Origin: Styela clava | Lineage: Eukaryota; Chordata; Ascidiacea; Stolidobranchia; Styelidae | Direction: 5' to 3' | NCBI RefSeq assembly: GCF_964204865.1 | Contig: NC_135252.1 | Span: forward strand, 18,249,383-18,313,382 | Length of the DNA stretch: 64,000 bases | Shown here: positions 49,051 to 61,335 of the stretch, piece after piece | How positions within the stretch are numbered: position 1 is the first letter of the stretch | Layout of the letters: each line of letters begins with the position of its first letter | Notes under the pieces: generated by a model | The model's input: the letters and a program-made list of their open reading frames with translations, nothing else | What the model was told of the DNA's origin: nothing | Database searches by the model: none | Position numbers and translations under genes: made by a program

Positions 49051-51717
49051 TCAATATAAATCCGAACATTCTCCACGAATCAGCTCGAGTCTCATCACCA
49101 TGAAGTTGTGGCCGGTCTGTGGATAGATTCGGATATAGCGGGCGACCACTGGTGTTTGAAATAGGTTCGCCACTTTGGTATCCATGTCCGTGTTTGCTGG
49201 GAAGATCTGTTGAAATTTATACATACATATATATATATATATATATACATTAATCAATGGCGGGATTCAGTTCGCGCGAACCCCTTCTTAGAATGTCGTG
49301 ATATTCAGCGAACCCGTTCATGGTTTTTGTTGTGGACTTTAGAGTAGACGATCGCAGCAAATGATTACGTGCACCACAGCTAACAAGTAGCGTTATATTT
49401 TGGCTTTTCAAAAATCAACTACAGTACACCCACAGTATTCGATTTAATTAAATCATGTCGTGTTCATGTAGCTCATTAAAGACATACATACATTTTCTGG
49501 AATGAGAGAACGCGTTCTTAAAATATTGCATTCCACAACTTATATATATATATACCGTGTTTCCCCGAAAATCATATAGGGTCTTATTTCAATTTTCTTA
49601 CGAAAATACCACTGAGGCTTATTTCAGGGGGATGTCTTATATTTTCATTTATCAAAAACAAAATCACAAAATGGAGAATTACGAGATTCAAAAATATACA
49701 AAATATGAAAACCGATATTCATTTACTTATAATTAACACGTTTCTATTCAAAATAATTGCAGAACATAGATTATCAATCATTTAAAACGCGCAGGAGAGA
49801 TTTTCTTGCCATCGACTAGGTAAGAAAAAAATTTCGCTATTTTGACTATAGGTCTTATTTTCAGGGTATCAGGGTAGGTCCTATTTCTGGGGAAACACGG
49901 TATGTAGATCTGTAGCTCATCAAGGAAAAGCCGTAAAAAGTATGACACGCATCGGGTTTTGGCTAAATTAAATTTTAACTGGAATTTTTTTTATTCAACT
50001 AGCTTTTAAAATTTTGTGTTGGTTTTCAAAATTTCCAAAATTATTAAACCTTGTCACGGCCGTTCTCGGTGATGGTGACGTATTTGTTTGTAGAATTTCC
50101 GTATTTTACTTTGTATGACGTCACCCACTGTTCACATGGGCAGTTAGGTCGTCCTTGTGTGATTACTCCAGCCACTGATCTCATTTTACCCAAGTCTATC
50201 TGAATCCATTCTCCAACCCGATCTATGGCGAAGAAAAAATTGAAGTTTTATTAGTCGTGGGTGACGCGATGGCCTAGCGATTAGCGTTAGGGCGTTAGAC
50301 TTGACTGTGTTGGCATCGCAGATCACACATCTCGAGTTCGAATCTCCCCCCCAACGCCTGGTCAGTTGCGCTTCATAGCTTATAGCGCTTTTCTTGAGAC
50401 CTAATATGTATTTATATTTCTTATTTTGCAGTCACAAAACTACCAAATACTTTGATATCGTGATCAAATAGAAATTATTTGTAGCAAATCACAAACGAAG
50501 CAAACGGAAGTTTAAGAATTATTATATCTAAAAATTTAGTTCCAGGGAACCATTACATTTAACTACAATATTAGTTATAGATGAGACTAGCGCATTTGAC
50601 ATTTGTAGTGACTTTCGTTTTCGTATCTTTAGATATCGCTGTTTTGTTTTTCAAATAAGTTCTGCATATAAACTCCCCAGTATATACGCACTATATATTG
50701 GATGCCAAACGCCATATGAAATAGGAATTTCTGATGGTTGCTCGTCCAATCGCGCATATCGACCTTGATGCTTTGAATACGACGAAGAAACAGATATCGC
50801 AGAATCGGGAATTTCACGTGACTTCATTCCCATTCCACAATAAAGATCTAAAAAGTTAGAACATGAAACTGATTAGGCTACTATTTTTGCGTAGACATTG
50901 TTCGCAAGTGGAGCTTGCTAGAAAGCTCGGAAACATTAATTTGCTATTCACGACGATTTCTGAACAATATTATTTTTGTCATTGTTTCGGGCATATATTT
51001 ACAACGAAATCTGCTTTGTGATCTGTGCATCGCACTTAAACATAATGACGGAACGATATTGGGCACTAATAGTCTCAGATTTTCGAATAAAGAATGGTTT
51101 GTTTACGCAAAAGATTTTATATTTTCAGCATTTCTATTCTTGATTTTGTCGTGAAATAAATTGAACTAATTAAAATAATTGTATTTTTGTATGAATGAGG
51201 TAACAGTGATATCATACCTTTTTGCGTTCCGGCCATTATCATCTCCAGCAATTCTAAAAAATTACAAAAGACTTAGGCAGCCTGAAATTTAGTTGAGTTT
51301 GGTCGAAATAAATAATTCGGAGTAACATAAATTCACATAAAACATGTATAACGATTTCATGGGGGGAAAACTAAAATTTTGTCAAATTTAGTAATATGTA
51401 CGAAAGTAAAAATGTGTGATTACAGTAGTTAAATTAAACTTACTTTCCAAGTGAGCTACTTTTGTCACCAGTTCACCTGGTGTTCCAGTTTGTCCAACCT
51501 CACCCTTTTCACCCTTAAGACCCCTCAATCCTTCCTGTCCGCGCTTTCCGGGCCGTCCGGAACATGTCGTTCTATCGCACGGTGCCTGCTGCCCATTGGA
51601 CATCAACGCATTGCAAAATTCATAGACATTTGGAATGTCGCACCAAACGCTATGATAAGCAATTGCATTAATACATAAGAATGAACATTCAAAATATAAA
51701 CACAATAAACCACGCAA
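49051..51717 (-). CDS. secreted collagen-like protein with a discoidin (F5/8C) domain
   Basis: Exons: 51444-51717 (5' end uncertain), 51218-51253, 50692-50847, 50050-50222, 49051-49206; phases agree, about 250-264 residues. Order: a hydrophobic leader-like stretch, a cysteine-rich segment (WCDIP...NGQQAPCDRTTC), about nine Gly-X-Y triplets (GRPGKRGQEGLRGLKGEKGE...), a short helix (VAHLEKLLEMI), then a full F5/8 type C domain from LYCGMGMKSREIPD through EWIQIDLG and VVARYIRIYPQ to ELIRGEC. The family binds carbohydrate or phospholipid; collagen stems trimerise, so a trimeric lectin or matrix role is inferred. No ATG lies in frame before the leader: the reading starts with leucines after an in-frame TAA. 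A separate first exon joining at 51649 (acceptor tatcatag) or an assembly error is needed. Confidence 0.8.
49553..49902. mobile_element. MITE with taccgtgtttcccc ends
   Basis: Ends taccgtgtttccccgaaaa and ctggggaaacacggta are inverted repeats. Inside each end is a gggtcttattt / ggtcttatttt motif. About 350 bp, no coding capacity. It is in the last intron of the collagen/F5-8C gene. Half of a related copy ends at 56600. Confidence 0.8.
50266..50400 (+). mobile_element. truncated tRNA-like SINE
   Basis: Has an A-box-like tggcctagcgat and a B box gagttcgaatct about 60 bases apart, with a C tract after the B box. Short body without tail. It is a different tRNA-like head from the 44.4 kb SINE. 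It lies between two exons of the collagen/F5-8C gene. Confidence 0.6.
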
Positions 51718-53566
51718 TAAATATAGTATACAATTTTAAACACGTTTTATTCTGGAACAAGGTTTTACAATTTAAAAGCGACTTAAAGATAATAATAGTT
51801 CAAAATTGAATGTCGAGAACCTTCTCTGTGTGAACTCGCCCCTGCATGTACATTACTCGCGCTGAGTCAATATTAAAACTCGTTTAAGTATAAATGACTA
51901 GTAGCAGTAGATCATTTGAGAAATATGCCTCGAATATCCGTGATTTTTCGGTACATCAACCCACCCCAAACTTTTACGTTTAAAAATTCGCAACCTACCC
52001 ACGCTAACTATATTCAAATTATTGTATTTGTCATATTAAGTATGTGTAACAGGCTTGTTGTCATAAGTAAAATTCACATTATATTGTAAAACCTCTTCGA
52101 GATGCATGATATCATCAAGCAGTAGGGTCGACCTTAAGTCACCCGAGTCGGTCGTTATCTTATTTGATTAAAGTTAATTAATTAAGTGATATCGCTTAAT
52201 CGATTTAAGCGGGAATGTAGAGAAGCGCTTCGCTTTTCTCGACCAGTTACAGTGCTACCAGATGACGAACGTTTGGTCTGGTTGAGGTTCAACGTTTTGG
52301 ATACTTTTTTCGGCACGACAAAGAGGTAAGCAAATGTTCTTTGATAAATAAAAAATGATTTAATAATCCGCTGCTGTATTATTTCTGCTTTTCTTATTAC
52401 TATATTTTATAAGTGGCAACTTAAGGGGTTTCTCAAAATCAGGGCATTAGCGGCCGATAATCGCGGAGTTAAATGACAATAATCAGAAGGGCTTGGATCT
52501 CTCAGATAAATGACAATCATATATGAAGTCTGAAATTCAAAATAGTGATTCAGATTTTTAAAATAGTGGATGAACACAAAACGTCAAATGAACTTATCTA
52601 CTTCGGGTTTTTAAATTGATTGCACGAATAATTGAGGCATTGCTTGTTTTCACGCAAACCGACGCTATACACATTTTACTGGCATACCGCTTTAATGAGT
52701 GCTGTGAATCTGTTGCAATCACGGTGGGTGTCGAAATCAAACAAAGGTTCCATTCACTTGCGCGCAATCGAACAGCAATGTGTCAAAGGTTTTATTTATC
52801 TTGGTACAACTATGAATATCATGTTAACAACAACCGTTTTCATAGCATTCAATTTTTTAGCATGAGGCTGCTTATTTTTCATTGTACAAAGTTGAATGTA
52901 TAAGCAAAACCTTTAAAACTTATTATATATTTTAAGAAATTACAATTTTGTGATTAGATTTATTAATCATTTTAATTATATTTAGTAATTATATGTATTT
53001 ATATTTAGATCTACTACATGATTCGGTAATTGTGTGAAACATTGTTGTACTAAGAAATATCGGCCTTAGACTGAAGAAAAAACATTTGGAAACACATGAA
53101 GACAGTCGCCACATGAGGGTAAATATAACACGCTAATGTTATTATCTACGGCTCAGCTCAGAATAAATTCGTTTTTTCTGTGCTTCCGAGATAACTCGAA
53201 ATAACATTATGTCGAGCAACATTTCAACTCGAGATTGATTGTGGGAAAAATACAAAAGCCACCGTCGTGAAATATACAGGTAATTGAAACTTATACCTAT
53301 TATGATTCTGATCTAATAATATTGCACTATTATGCTTTACAATTCCCACTTAAATTTTGCGTTCTATGTGCAACAACAATAAAAATGATTTGTATAATAA
53401 GAACAGTTACAATGAGTTTACACGAATACGTATTCACATTTCCTGTACATTAGCCTTAAGATTAGTAACGTAAGTTATATAAGAAAAGGCTGACAATAAG
53501 AGAACATTGCATGTAGGTATTCATTATTATTCTCTTTTAATATCAAAGTTGAACCAGCGGGCTCAG
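51718..53566. other. intergenic, divergent promoter region candidate
   Basis: Separates the minus-strand collagen/F5-8C gene from the plus-strand candidate gene at 53567. 52130-52326 is richer in G and C than the flanks and ends in a strong plus-strand donor (aaagag|gtaagc at 52326), so it could be a non-coding first exon. Nothing else is supported. Confidence 0.35.
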
Positions 53567-55326
53567 ATGATCGCGCGAATGCTTCTAGTAAAAACATTTT
53601 TGGCGTGTTTATTTTTCAAGAATTCATTACACACAAGTAATAATTTCATCATGGCATATTAGATTCGCTTTCCCAATCGACTGACTCATAGAGACTATAG
53701 TAAGTAGTCTTTCAAAATTTTGGTCGGTCATACTACCAGAATTACTGAGTTTACTATTTCTATTATAGTGTTTTTATTTTCCAAGTAAATGAAAACTAAG
53801 AGTTCAACTAAATGCCTGTTATTAGCTATACAGATTTGTTGATTTAATTTAATTGTATCGTTTTGTAAATTGTTTCAATGACACAGCTCATTTTGATATA
53901 TTTATAAATTTTCAGAATGAAACAATAAATGAAATTGAAACTGATTTTTTATTTCCGAAAACGATAGAAATTCCAAAAGAAAACAAAGAAATCCTATCGG
54001 AAAAACAAATATTTCACTCGACTTCCACATGTAAGTTATATGTTCTTGTTCAGTTGGTTTATTGGAAAGTGTTTATTTACGACTGATTTCCATAATTTCT
54101 GTTGATGGCATGCAGCGACGCATTATGCCTATTTTTGAATCCCAATTACTTGAGGCCATTTTGACTGTTGATTAGTTAAATAAAAATTATACATTATACA
54201 AAAATATAATAATTTACAACTTTCCAGTTCCTCTGAACCAGCTATATTTTTGTGTACTTTTTCGTGTAACTTTTTAGCAATATTTTCGTAATTATGTGTC
54301 CTCAAATAAGCCATGTTGTGTGTATGCAACATCAAGAAAGACGCGCTGTCAAAAATATTATGATTCATCATATTTTCCCCGCAAAATATTGTAAATTTAG
54401 GTTTTATGCTTAACTATTGTATTTTAAAAGGATAAGGAATAAATCCGCCAATTCAATCTCTTTCTGAATAATAATAATTGACCTGAGTACTCAGGAGATA
54501 CTGTCAACGATAAATTGGGAACACGAACGTTGTGACCGGTGTCAAATAATCCAGAAGGATTCGATCTGATGGTTATAATTCTTAACAGATAAAACAAAAA
54601 CTAATCTTTCGTGTCATTAATTGTTTTTTCTTCCTTTTTATGTCAACCAAGTCGAAAACAGTGGCAGTGAATGCGATTCTTTGACAATGTCAGTTCAGAG
54701 GAAGGATTTGTAAGGCCCAGTTTGGGTATTCACTGACGGACCAATTGCTTTGCAATTTTTAGTGGCTCAAAATTGATTTTTTTGCTAGAAAGCTATTACT
54801 TTGATTTGTTCCTAAATTTTCTGTGCGATCTGATATTTCAACTAAAATGCGCTGTATAATTTTTAGTTATGGTACACGTTTCTATGATATCGTGATGGCT
54901 GTCTTACTATTTTTATGCTACCGGTAGTCTACTGGGACACTGGGACAGATTGCATACTACCCGTACTAATGCGGTTTAAATTTTGTGTCCATATGTTTAA
55001 GCATCGCTCTGTTGTTGTAAATGACAAAGATAATTGTATATAGTGCCTCTTCTAACAATGTTATTCAACTTTTAGGTTTCGTTAATTTTACAAATTTATG
55101 ATTTGCTCAACTGAGACTATATATATGCAAGTCTCAAATGTTCTGAGTATCCTGTGTTAATTGTGCATTTATTATGTGAAACTGCGCTGCATGTTATTTC
55201 TTACTTCTTTTTGTTTCTTTCTCTGCTTCTGTTTTCTTTTTTATTATTTCACTTTTGTCCGAGTTTGTCAGTCATAGATGCAACGGGGAAACCGTTACGC
55301 AGATATCTAAATCAGCATCCGATTGA
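53567..55326 (+). CDS. candidate small secreted precursor, 4 exons
   Basis: Exons 53567-53636, 53887-54030, 54652-54709 and 55272-55326 join without a stop to 108 residues. Exon 1 codes a signal-peptide-like start (MIARMLLVKTFLACLFF). Exon 2 is acidic and asparagine-rich (NETINEIETDFLFPKTIEI). Exons 3-4 give a tail with two cysteines separated by 13 residues (SECDSLTMSV...HRC). Splice sites: donors acacaa|gtaata, cacat|gtaagt, gattt|gtaagg; acceptors gacacag, a pyrimidine tract then ccaag, and a very long pyrimidine tract then gtcag. Phases 1, 1, 2 all agree. No family is recognised. It may be a peptide precursor, or part of a longer gene; exon 4 also reads openly in another frame (VIDATGKPLRRYLNQHP), so the C-terminus is uncertain. 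Confidence 0.45.
54733..55015 (+). repeat. dispersed repeat (ggaccaattgctttg family)
   Basis: Shares ggaccaattgctttg.aattt, gctagaa..ctattac and gcat.gctct.ttgttg in the same order with 62425-62600 and 63605-63785, and more loosely 36945-37215. It lies in intron 3 of the candidate secreted-precursor gene. Confidence 0.6.
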
Positions 55327-56345
55327 AAGTAGAGGCAAAAGGCCATAAGCTGGCTATGGTAATACCGTAAAATACTTTGACAATACTTGGATGACAAGGC
55401 GCCATTATTAGGATTGAAACACACTCATTGCGATTATTAAAATACCCATTTAACCTGTAAATAGGTAAACCGAAAAACTTTTGACTCGAGTTCTATAGCG
55501 GATTGCTCCATGAAATCCAAATTTTCAAATATGTTTATTTGAAATTTTTTTTTTTTAATTTTTTTTTAAATTTTTACTAAGAATCCAGTGGAACTCTAGG
55601 ATTCCGGCTTTTAAACGCCGTGAATATTAGAATCCCAATTGTAATCGTGTATATTGGCAAATATAAATACCGACTCGGACTCCTGATTATTTAAAAGCTG
55701 ACTTAAAACCCTAAATTTTGAAGTGTTACGAAATGTAAAATATCTTACTTTAATTAATTTTGGGGTTAGGAGAATCAAACGATTTGGGCCATCATACATG
55801 AACTGAATTTCAAACGAATTGATGGAATGTGTAATAAGCAGCATAATTCATTGTATTTACACAAATTTTCACGTACGCGTTGCGTAACACTATGTGTAGC
55901 GCACATTACTACTACTAAGTAGGCTCACCCCCAATTTACTAACTAGGTCGTTGATAAATCACATATTCTTTCAAAATTAGAAGTGTGCTTCCATTCACAA
56001 AATTCTAAATAATAGATGTTCATAAACAGACGCCATATATACATCGAATTAACTTCGCCAGCGCACTTACCTAAAAAGTTTTTCAATAGCAATATTCACA
56101 CATTCACTCCGCGCATTACTGCATGTGATGCCCAGAGAAATTATTTTTAGCCTCAAAGCCGTTGAACTGCAAACAATCTATTCAAACATTGGACCGGTAC
56201 AATAGAAACCCGACCGGGCCAACGGAAGTGTATAAAATTTAACAGTCTTAACTATTTTTTTAGCAAATAGGGAAATCACTAAGCCCCTTCTACCATCCAA
56301 TCTATTTTTTAATGCATTTTTGCTTACTACACAAAATATCCTAAA
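55327..56345. other. intergenic, no gene seen
   Basis: AT-rich with A/T homopolymers near 55540-55575. The minus-strand open frame at 55611-55844 looks protein-like in places but has no recognised domain and no splice partner, so it is not called. Confidence 0.4.
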
Positions 56346-56433
56346 TACCGTATTTCTCCTTCTATAATACCTTAAATAGTATTTAGGAGACTAAATCCTG
56401 ACCACGAAAGTGCATACGCGGAGAAATACGGTA
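56346..56433. repeat. 88-bp palindromic element
   Basis: Ends taccgtatttctcc and ggagaaatacggta are perfect inverted repeats. It directly abuts the partial MITE that precedes gypsy element B. Confidence 0.8.
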
Positions 56434-56600
56434 CTTTTGAAAAAAAAACCCGGGGCTTATTTTGGGGATATGTTTCTTATTTCCATTAAGCAAAAAAAAA
56501 ATCAAAATTACAAAGTATGGAATTACGAAATAAATTTTAATGTAAATTTATCTGAATTTTGCCCTTTCGACTAGGTCTTATTTTGAGGAAACACGGTATC

Positions 56601-56841
56601 TGTTGTGTATTCTGCCTTTAGATCTTTATAAACAAGCACCAAGTTTCCATTACAACACTACTTTATTATAAGAGTCAAGCACTTCACCATTAAGACACCA
56701 TAGCAGTAACAGACTAAACAGCAAGTCAGCACTTAACACGTGCACAGAAATAAAACAACAATGACAGCCTCGATATACAAGGTCAAATCAGTCTGGGTCA
56801 ATAGCGTCACCTAGCGGTATTACATCATATAATATACAACA
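56601..56841 (-). repeat. 3' LTR of gypsy element B
   Basis: 241 bp, no difference seen from the partner at 61090-61330. The polypurine tract lies at about 56842-56858 on the minus strand. Confidence 0.95.
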
Positions 56842-56885
56842 CTTTTTCCCCCCTTCAAAAAAATGAGAATGTCACTACATTTCAT

Positions 56886-59800
56886 TTACATTGTTTCAAT
56901 CAACCGCTCAGGCTTAACCCTAAGACGTTTTGGATAACGTGAAATTTCAACAGATGTTTCATCAGGGCACTGGGTTTCACTTTCAGTACTAACATTAGGA
57001 TTAACAGGTAAGTTTTCATTAGTACTAGGGATATCAACATTAGGATCAATTACATCAGTATTTGGAAACACAGAAGGCAATGAAACGTCATCATCCAAAC
57101 TACTATCATATGATTTCTCTAATTTCACTTTAGACATGTCCAATATTTGATCAATATGTCTTTTCCAGATCATTGAACCCACTTTTACACGATAGGTTAC
57201 AGGACTCAACTTCTTTAAGATTATTCCATGAATCCATTTTCGGTTTGGATCTCTATAATCACGAACTTGAACACGATTTCCAACTTCCAGATTTCTAATA
57301 GGCTTTTGCACTGGAGTTGTTCTTTTCTGCATCGAATTACTCAAAATTAGGTTTCATTAAATCTAATCTTGTTCTCAGTCTTCTTTTCATGAATAATTCA
57401 GCTGGAGTACATTTCGTTGTAGAATGTGGCGTTGTTCGATAAGTTAACAAGAACGATGCCAACTTCTTATTCAGTGTTCCAGGTAATTTCCTTAAAGTTT
57501 TCAGTGCAGTTTTGAAGGTACGCACATTTCTTTCAGCCTCACCATTAGAGGACGGATGATACGGACTTGAGAAGATTTGCTTAATTCCATTTCGTATCAT
57601 AAAATCTCTGAACTCTTTCGATGACAGGTTAGGAGCATTATCACTTACCAATATTTCGGGTAGTCCATATTTCGAAAATAAATATCTCAATGCATCAACA
57701 GTCTTTTCAGAAGTAGTTGAAGGCATTCTCAACACTTCAGGCCATTTAGAATGAGCATCGACCACCACCAGAAAGTTTTCATTCATTATTGGACCAGCAT
57801 AGTCAATATGAATTCTTTGCCATGGCTTCGTAGGCCATATCCATGGATTTCCAGGCGTTTTATTCGCAGGACTTCTTACTTCCTGACAATTTGAACAATC
57901 TCTCACTTTCTGTTCAATTCTTTCATCAATATTCGGAAACCAAACATGCAATCTGGCTAATGATTTCATCCGAACCATACCAGGATGATTTTCATGCAGT
58001 TCATCTAGTACTTCTGCAATATACTTTTCAGGAATAATAACTCTTATTCCCCACAGCAATATTCTTTCTTCCACAGTAATTTCATCTTTCCTCCTGTGGA
58101 ATGGCAACAATTCATTTGTAATTTCCTCCTTTGCAGGCCAACCATTTATAGTATACAGCAACACTCGTGAGAGCTTTGGATCATTTTCAGTTGCATGGCG
58201 GAGCTTTGCAGGAGTTATGGGAAGCGTATGAACTTGGTTTATGTTCATAATCGTTGCCTCTTCTTCCCAACAATCGCGTATTTCAGACTGATCTGTTTTC
58301 ATGGGCAATCGGGATAATGCATCTGCATTCCCATTATTTTCCGTGTTTCGATAACATATTTCATATTTATATGCAGACAGTTTTATAGCCCACCTTTGCA
58401 ATCTGGTTGCAGTTAAAACAGGTATACCACGTTTTGGACTCAATAGCATAGTTAAAGGTTGGTGATCAGTCAACAATTTAAAATTTCGACCATATAAATA
58501 CACATGAAATTTTCTTACACCATATACAATTGCTAGTGCCTCCTTCTCAATTTGGGAATAATTTTTTTCAGCACTTGGTAAAGTACGAGAAGCATATGCA
58601 ATAGGTTTTTCAGCACCATTTGGCAGTATATGAGAAATTACAGCACCAATACCCACAGATGAAGCATCAGTGGCAAGTACTAATGGTTTTTCAGGGTCAT
58701 AGTGTACTAGCACTTCAGATGACACCAATATATCTTTCAGTTTCACAAAAGCTTTTTTACAGTCACTATTCCAATTCCATTTCATACCCTTTTTCAGTAA
58801 CTTATTGAAAGGATCAACAAGGGTAGACATTGCAGGAATAAATTTACGATAATAATTTACAATACCAAGAAAAGATTGCAATTCTTTTACATTTTCAGGG
58901 CTAGGGATTTCCATTATTGCTTCAATCTTTTTCGGAGAAGGGTGAATACCTTCTGCATTAACAATAAAAGCAAAATACTCAACAGATGGTTGCAAAAAAC
59001 AACATTTAGAACGTTTCAATTTTACACCAAATGAATTCAATCTATATAGAAGTTTATCAAGAAAGTGCAAATGACTATCATCATCTTTTTCAGTGACAAT
59101 CAAATCATCCAAAATACAACCCACATTTGGCAATCCCTGGAGAATTTTCTCCATAGTTTCTTGGAAAATACTAGGACTAGAAGCTGCCCCATATGGTAAC
59201 CTTAAATATCTAAATAACCCCATATGAGTATTAATAGTGACATATTTTTGAGATTCGTCATCAAGTAAGACTTGTTGATAAGCTTCTGATAAATCAAGCT
59301 TTGAAAATTTCTGTCCCCCATTCAATTTACTAAATAGGTCCTCAGGTCTAGGCAAGGGATATTCAGGGACATCCAATTCAGGATTTATAGTTACTTTAAA
59401 ATCCCCACAAATTCTCACTGAACCATCAGCTTTCAATACTGGAACAATGGGTGAAGCCCAATCAGAACTTTCAACTTTTTTCAGGACCCCCATATTTACT
59501 AGTCTTTTCAGCTCATCCGAAATTTTATCACGAAGAGCAAAAGGAACAGGACGTGGCTTGTAGAATTTCGGAATGGCACTCTCTTTCACCCTTAGTTTAG
59601 CAGTTATACCTTTTATAGTACCAAGGGAATTATCAAAAACAGAGTACTTTTTCAAAATATTCTCAAGCGTGAGCTTGGAACCAATATGACAAATACGATG
59701 CCAATTCAATTGCAATTGGGATAACCAATTTCTACCCAATAGTAATGGACCATTGCCACGAACAATTTGCAAAGGTAAATTTACACACTGTGACTCATAT

Positions 59801-60872
59801 TCAACAGTAACATTCACTTTACCTAAGACAGTAATATTTTCACCAGTATAAGTTGTCAATACAACATTAGATTTCAACAAAGGCAAATGTTTAAAATTCT
59901 TTTCATACATGCTTTCAGAAATGAGTGACACCCCACTACCGGTATCTAATTCAAATTTACAATCACAATTTTCAATTCTCAGGGGAACTACTATTGGACC
60001 ATAAGAACTAGACTTAGTAGTAAATACAGGACACATTTCATTTTGAGAACAGTCCGAAGACAGGTTATCATCATTCGTAGGTTGCATGTAGTCACAATTC
60101 GAAGACTTTTTACTTTTCAGAGGATTGGAACCTCGATAGAAGTTACGTTGCATTGAGCATTTTCGACTTATATGCCCAATTCGTTTACATTTATGGCACT
60201 TTGCATTTCTGTAGAAACAGCTTTCAGCAGGATGATTACTTTTCCCACATCGAAAACATTCTTTGAATTTTCGAATTTCAGAACGCGTTGCAAATCTTTG
60301 ATTATTTTGAACTTTTGGTTTACTTTCATCTACTGGCAATTTTTCAAATTTGCAACTTAATTCATTTGCTTGTTTTTCTGCCAATTCCATACCAGTAGCA
60401 ATTTTCACAGCATTCTGCAGAGTTAGGTCAACTTCAGTTAATAATTTACGTTTCATTCGAGTTGATCTTAGTCCACTCACAAATCTATCTCTTAGTGAAT
60501 CATTCAAGAACTCACCGAATTGACAATGTTCAGATAATTTCCTGAGCTGTGCCAGGAACTCATTCACAGTTTCTCCATCATGTTGGATTCTTTCATGAAA
60601 TTTGACTCTTTCTGCTATCACCAATGGTTTGGGGTTGAGATGCTTGTTCACAAGTTCTTTCAGCTGGACATAAGTTTTTTCACCAGGCTTTTCAGGAGCA
60701 CATAAGTTTCTGATCAAACTGTAGGTTTGAGCCCGCAAACGCTTAATAATATGGCTTTCTTTTTATCAGCACTTTCAATCTCGTTTGCTTCAAAATAATG
60801 TCCTAGGCGTTCAACATATTCAGACCAATCTTGGCCATTACTATACTCTTCTATTTTTCCAAAAGTAGTCAT
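56886..60872 (-). CDS. gag-pol polyprotein of gypsy element B, two frame changes
   Basis: Gag begins at ATG 60872 (MTTFGKIEEYSNGQDW...). After about 45 codons the frame shifts near 60736 and continues as 1,133 residues to 57337. In that frame CCHC knuckles are at about 161-194 and the protease D-T-G at 265-267. RT follows with the catalytic L-D-D-L. RNase H has TDASSVGIGA. Integrase has an H-H-C-C finger and D, D, E core (HIDYAGP, SDNAPN, GEAERN). A second shift near 57350, at a short run of four T, puts the chromodomain-free basic integrase tail in another frame (56886-57344). Because gag, PR and pol are otherwise in a single frame, the original element probably made one continuous Gag-Pol. 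Confidence 0.92.
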
Positions 60873-61089
60873 TTCAGGTATAGTAATTTTTCAGCTATGG
60901 AATTTCAGGCTCATAAATTTCAGTCTATTAAGACAATTTCAGCTGCTTATATTGCAGACTCTTCTTTTCAGGTACTTGTAATAACGTTGATTTGAAACAC
61001 TTACTGTGACACCGGCATGCAGCAGACCGATCCCATTGTAACAGTTAACGTTATATGGCAGCAGACTAATCCCATCCTCGTCGCCAAAT

Positions 61090-61330
61090 TGTTGTGTATT
61101 CTGCCTTTAGATCTTTATAAACAAGCACCAAGTTTCCATTACAACACTACTTTATTATAAGAGTCAAGCACTTCACCATTAAGACACCATAGCAGTAACA
61201 GACTAAACAGCAAGTCAGCACTTAACACGTGCACAGAAATAAAACAACAATGACAGCCTCGATATACAAGGTCAAATCAGTCTGGGTCAATAGCGTCACC
61301 TAGCGGTATTACATCATATAATATACAACA
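61090..61330 (-). repeat. 5' LTR of gypsy element B
   Basis: 241 bp, same sequence as 56601-56841. An untranslated leader (60873-61089) separates it from the gag ATG at 60872. Confidence 0.95.
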
Positions 61331-61335
61331 GTATC

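Larger units (their letters stand above)
56601..61330 (-). mobile_element. Ty3/gypsy LTR retrotransposon B
   Basis: Element of 4,730 bp on the minus strand. LTRs of 241 bp (56601-56841 and 61090-61330) read as identical, with TG...CA ends and a 5-bp duplication gtatc (56596-56600, 61331-61335). A purine tract (gaaggggggaaaaag) adjoins the 3' LTR. A primer-binding-like tggcgacgaggatggga follows the 5' LTR. Gag, CCHC, protease, RT, RNase H and integrase occur in gypsy order with no env. Only two single-base frame changes interrupt the coding region, so it is younger or better preserved than element A. Confidence 0.96.

Noticed and set aside
50266-50345. Possible second tRNA gene
   Set aside because: Box spacing is tRNA-like but acceptor ends do not pair; treated as a truncated SINE head.
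52616-52903. Plus-strand open frames of 95 and 77 codons
   Set aside because: Two frames overlap over the same bases and neither has a recognisable domain or fits the phases of the candidate gene at 53567.
55611-55844. Minus-strand open frame of 77 codons
   Set aside because: Composition is partly protein-like but no family, start context or splice border supports it.
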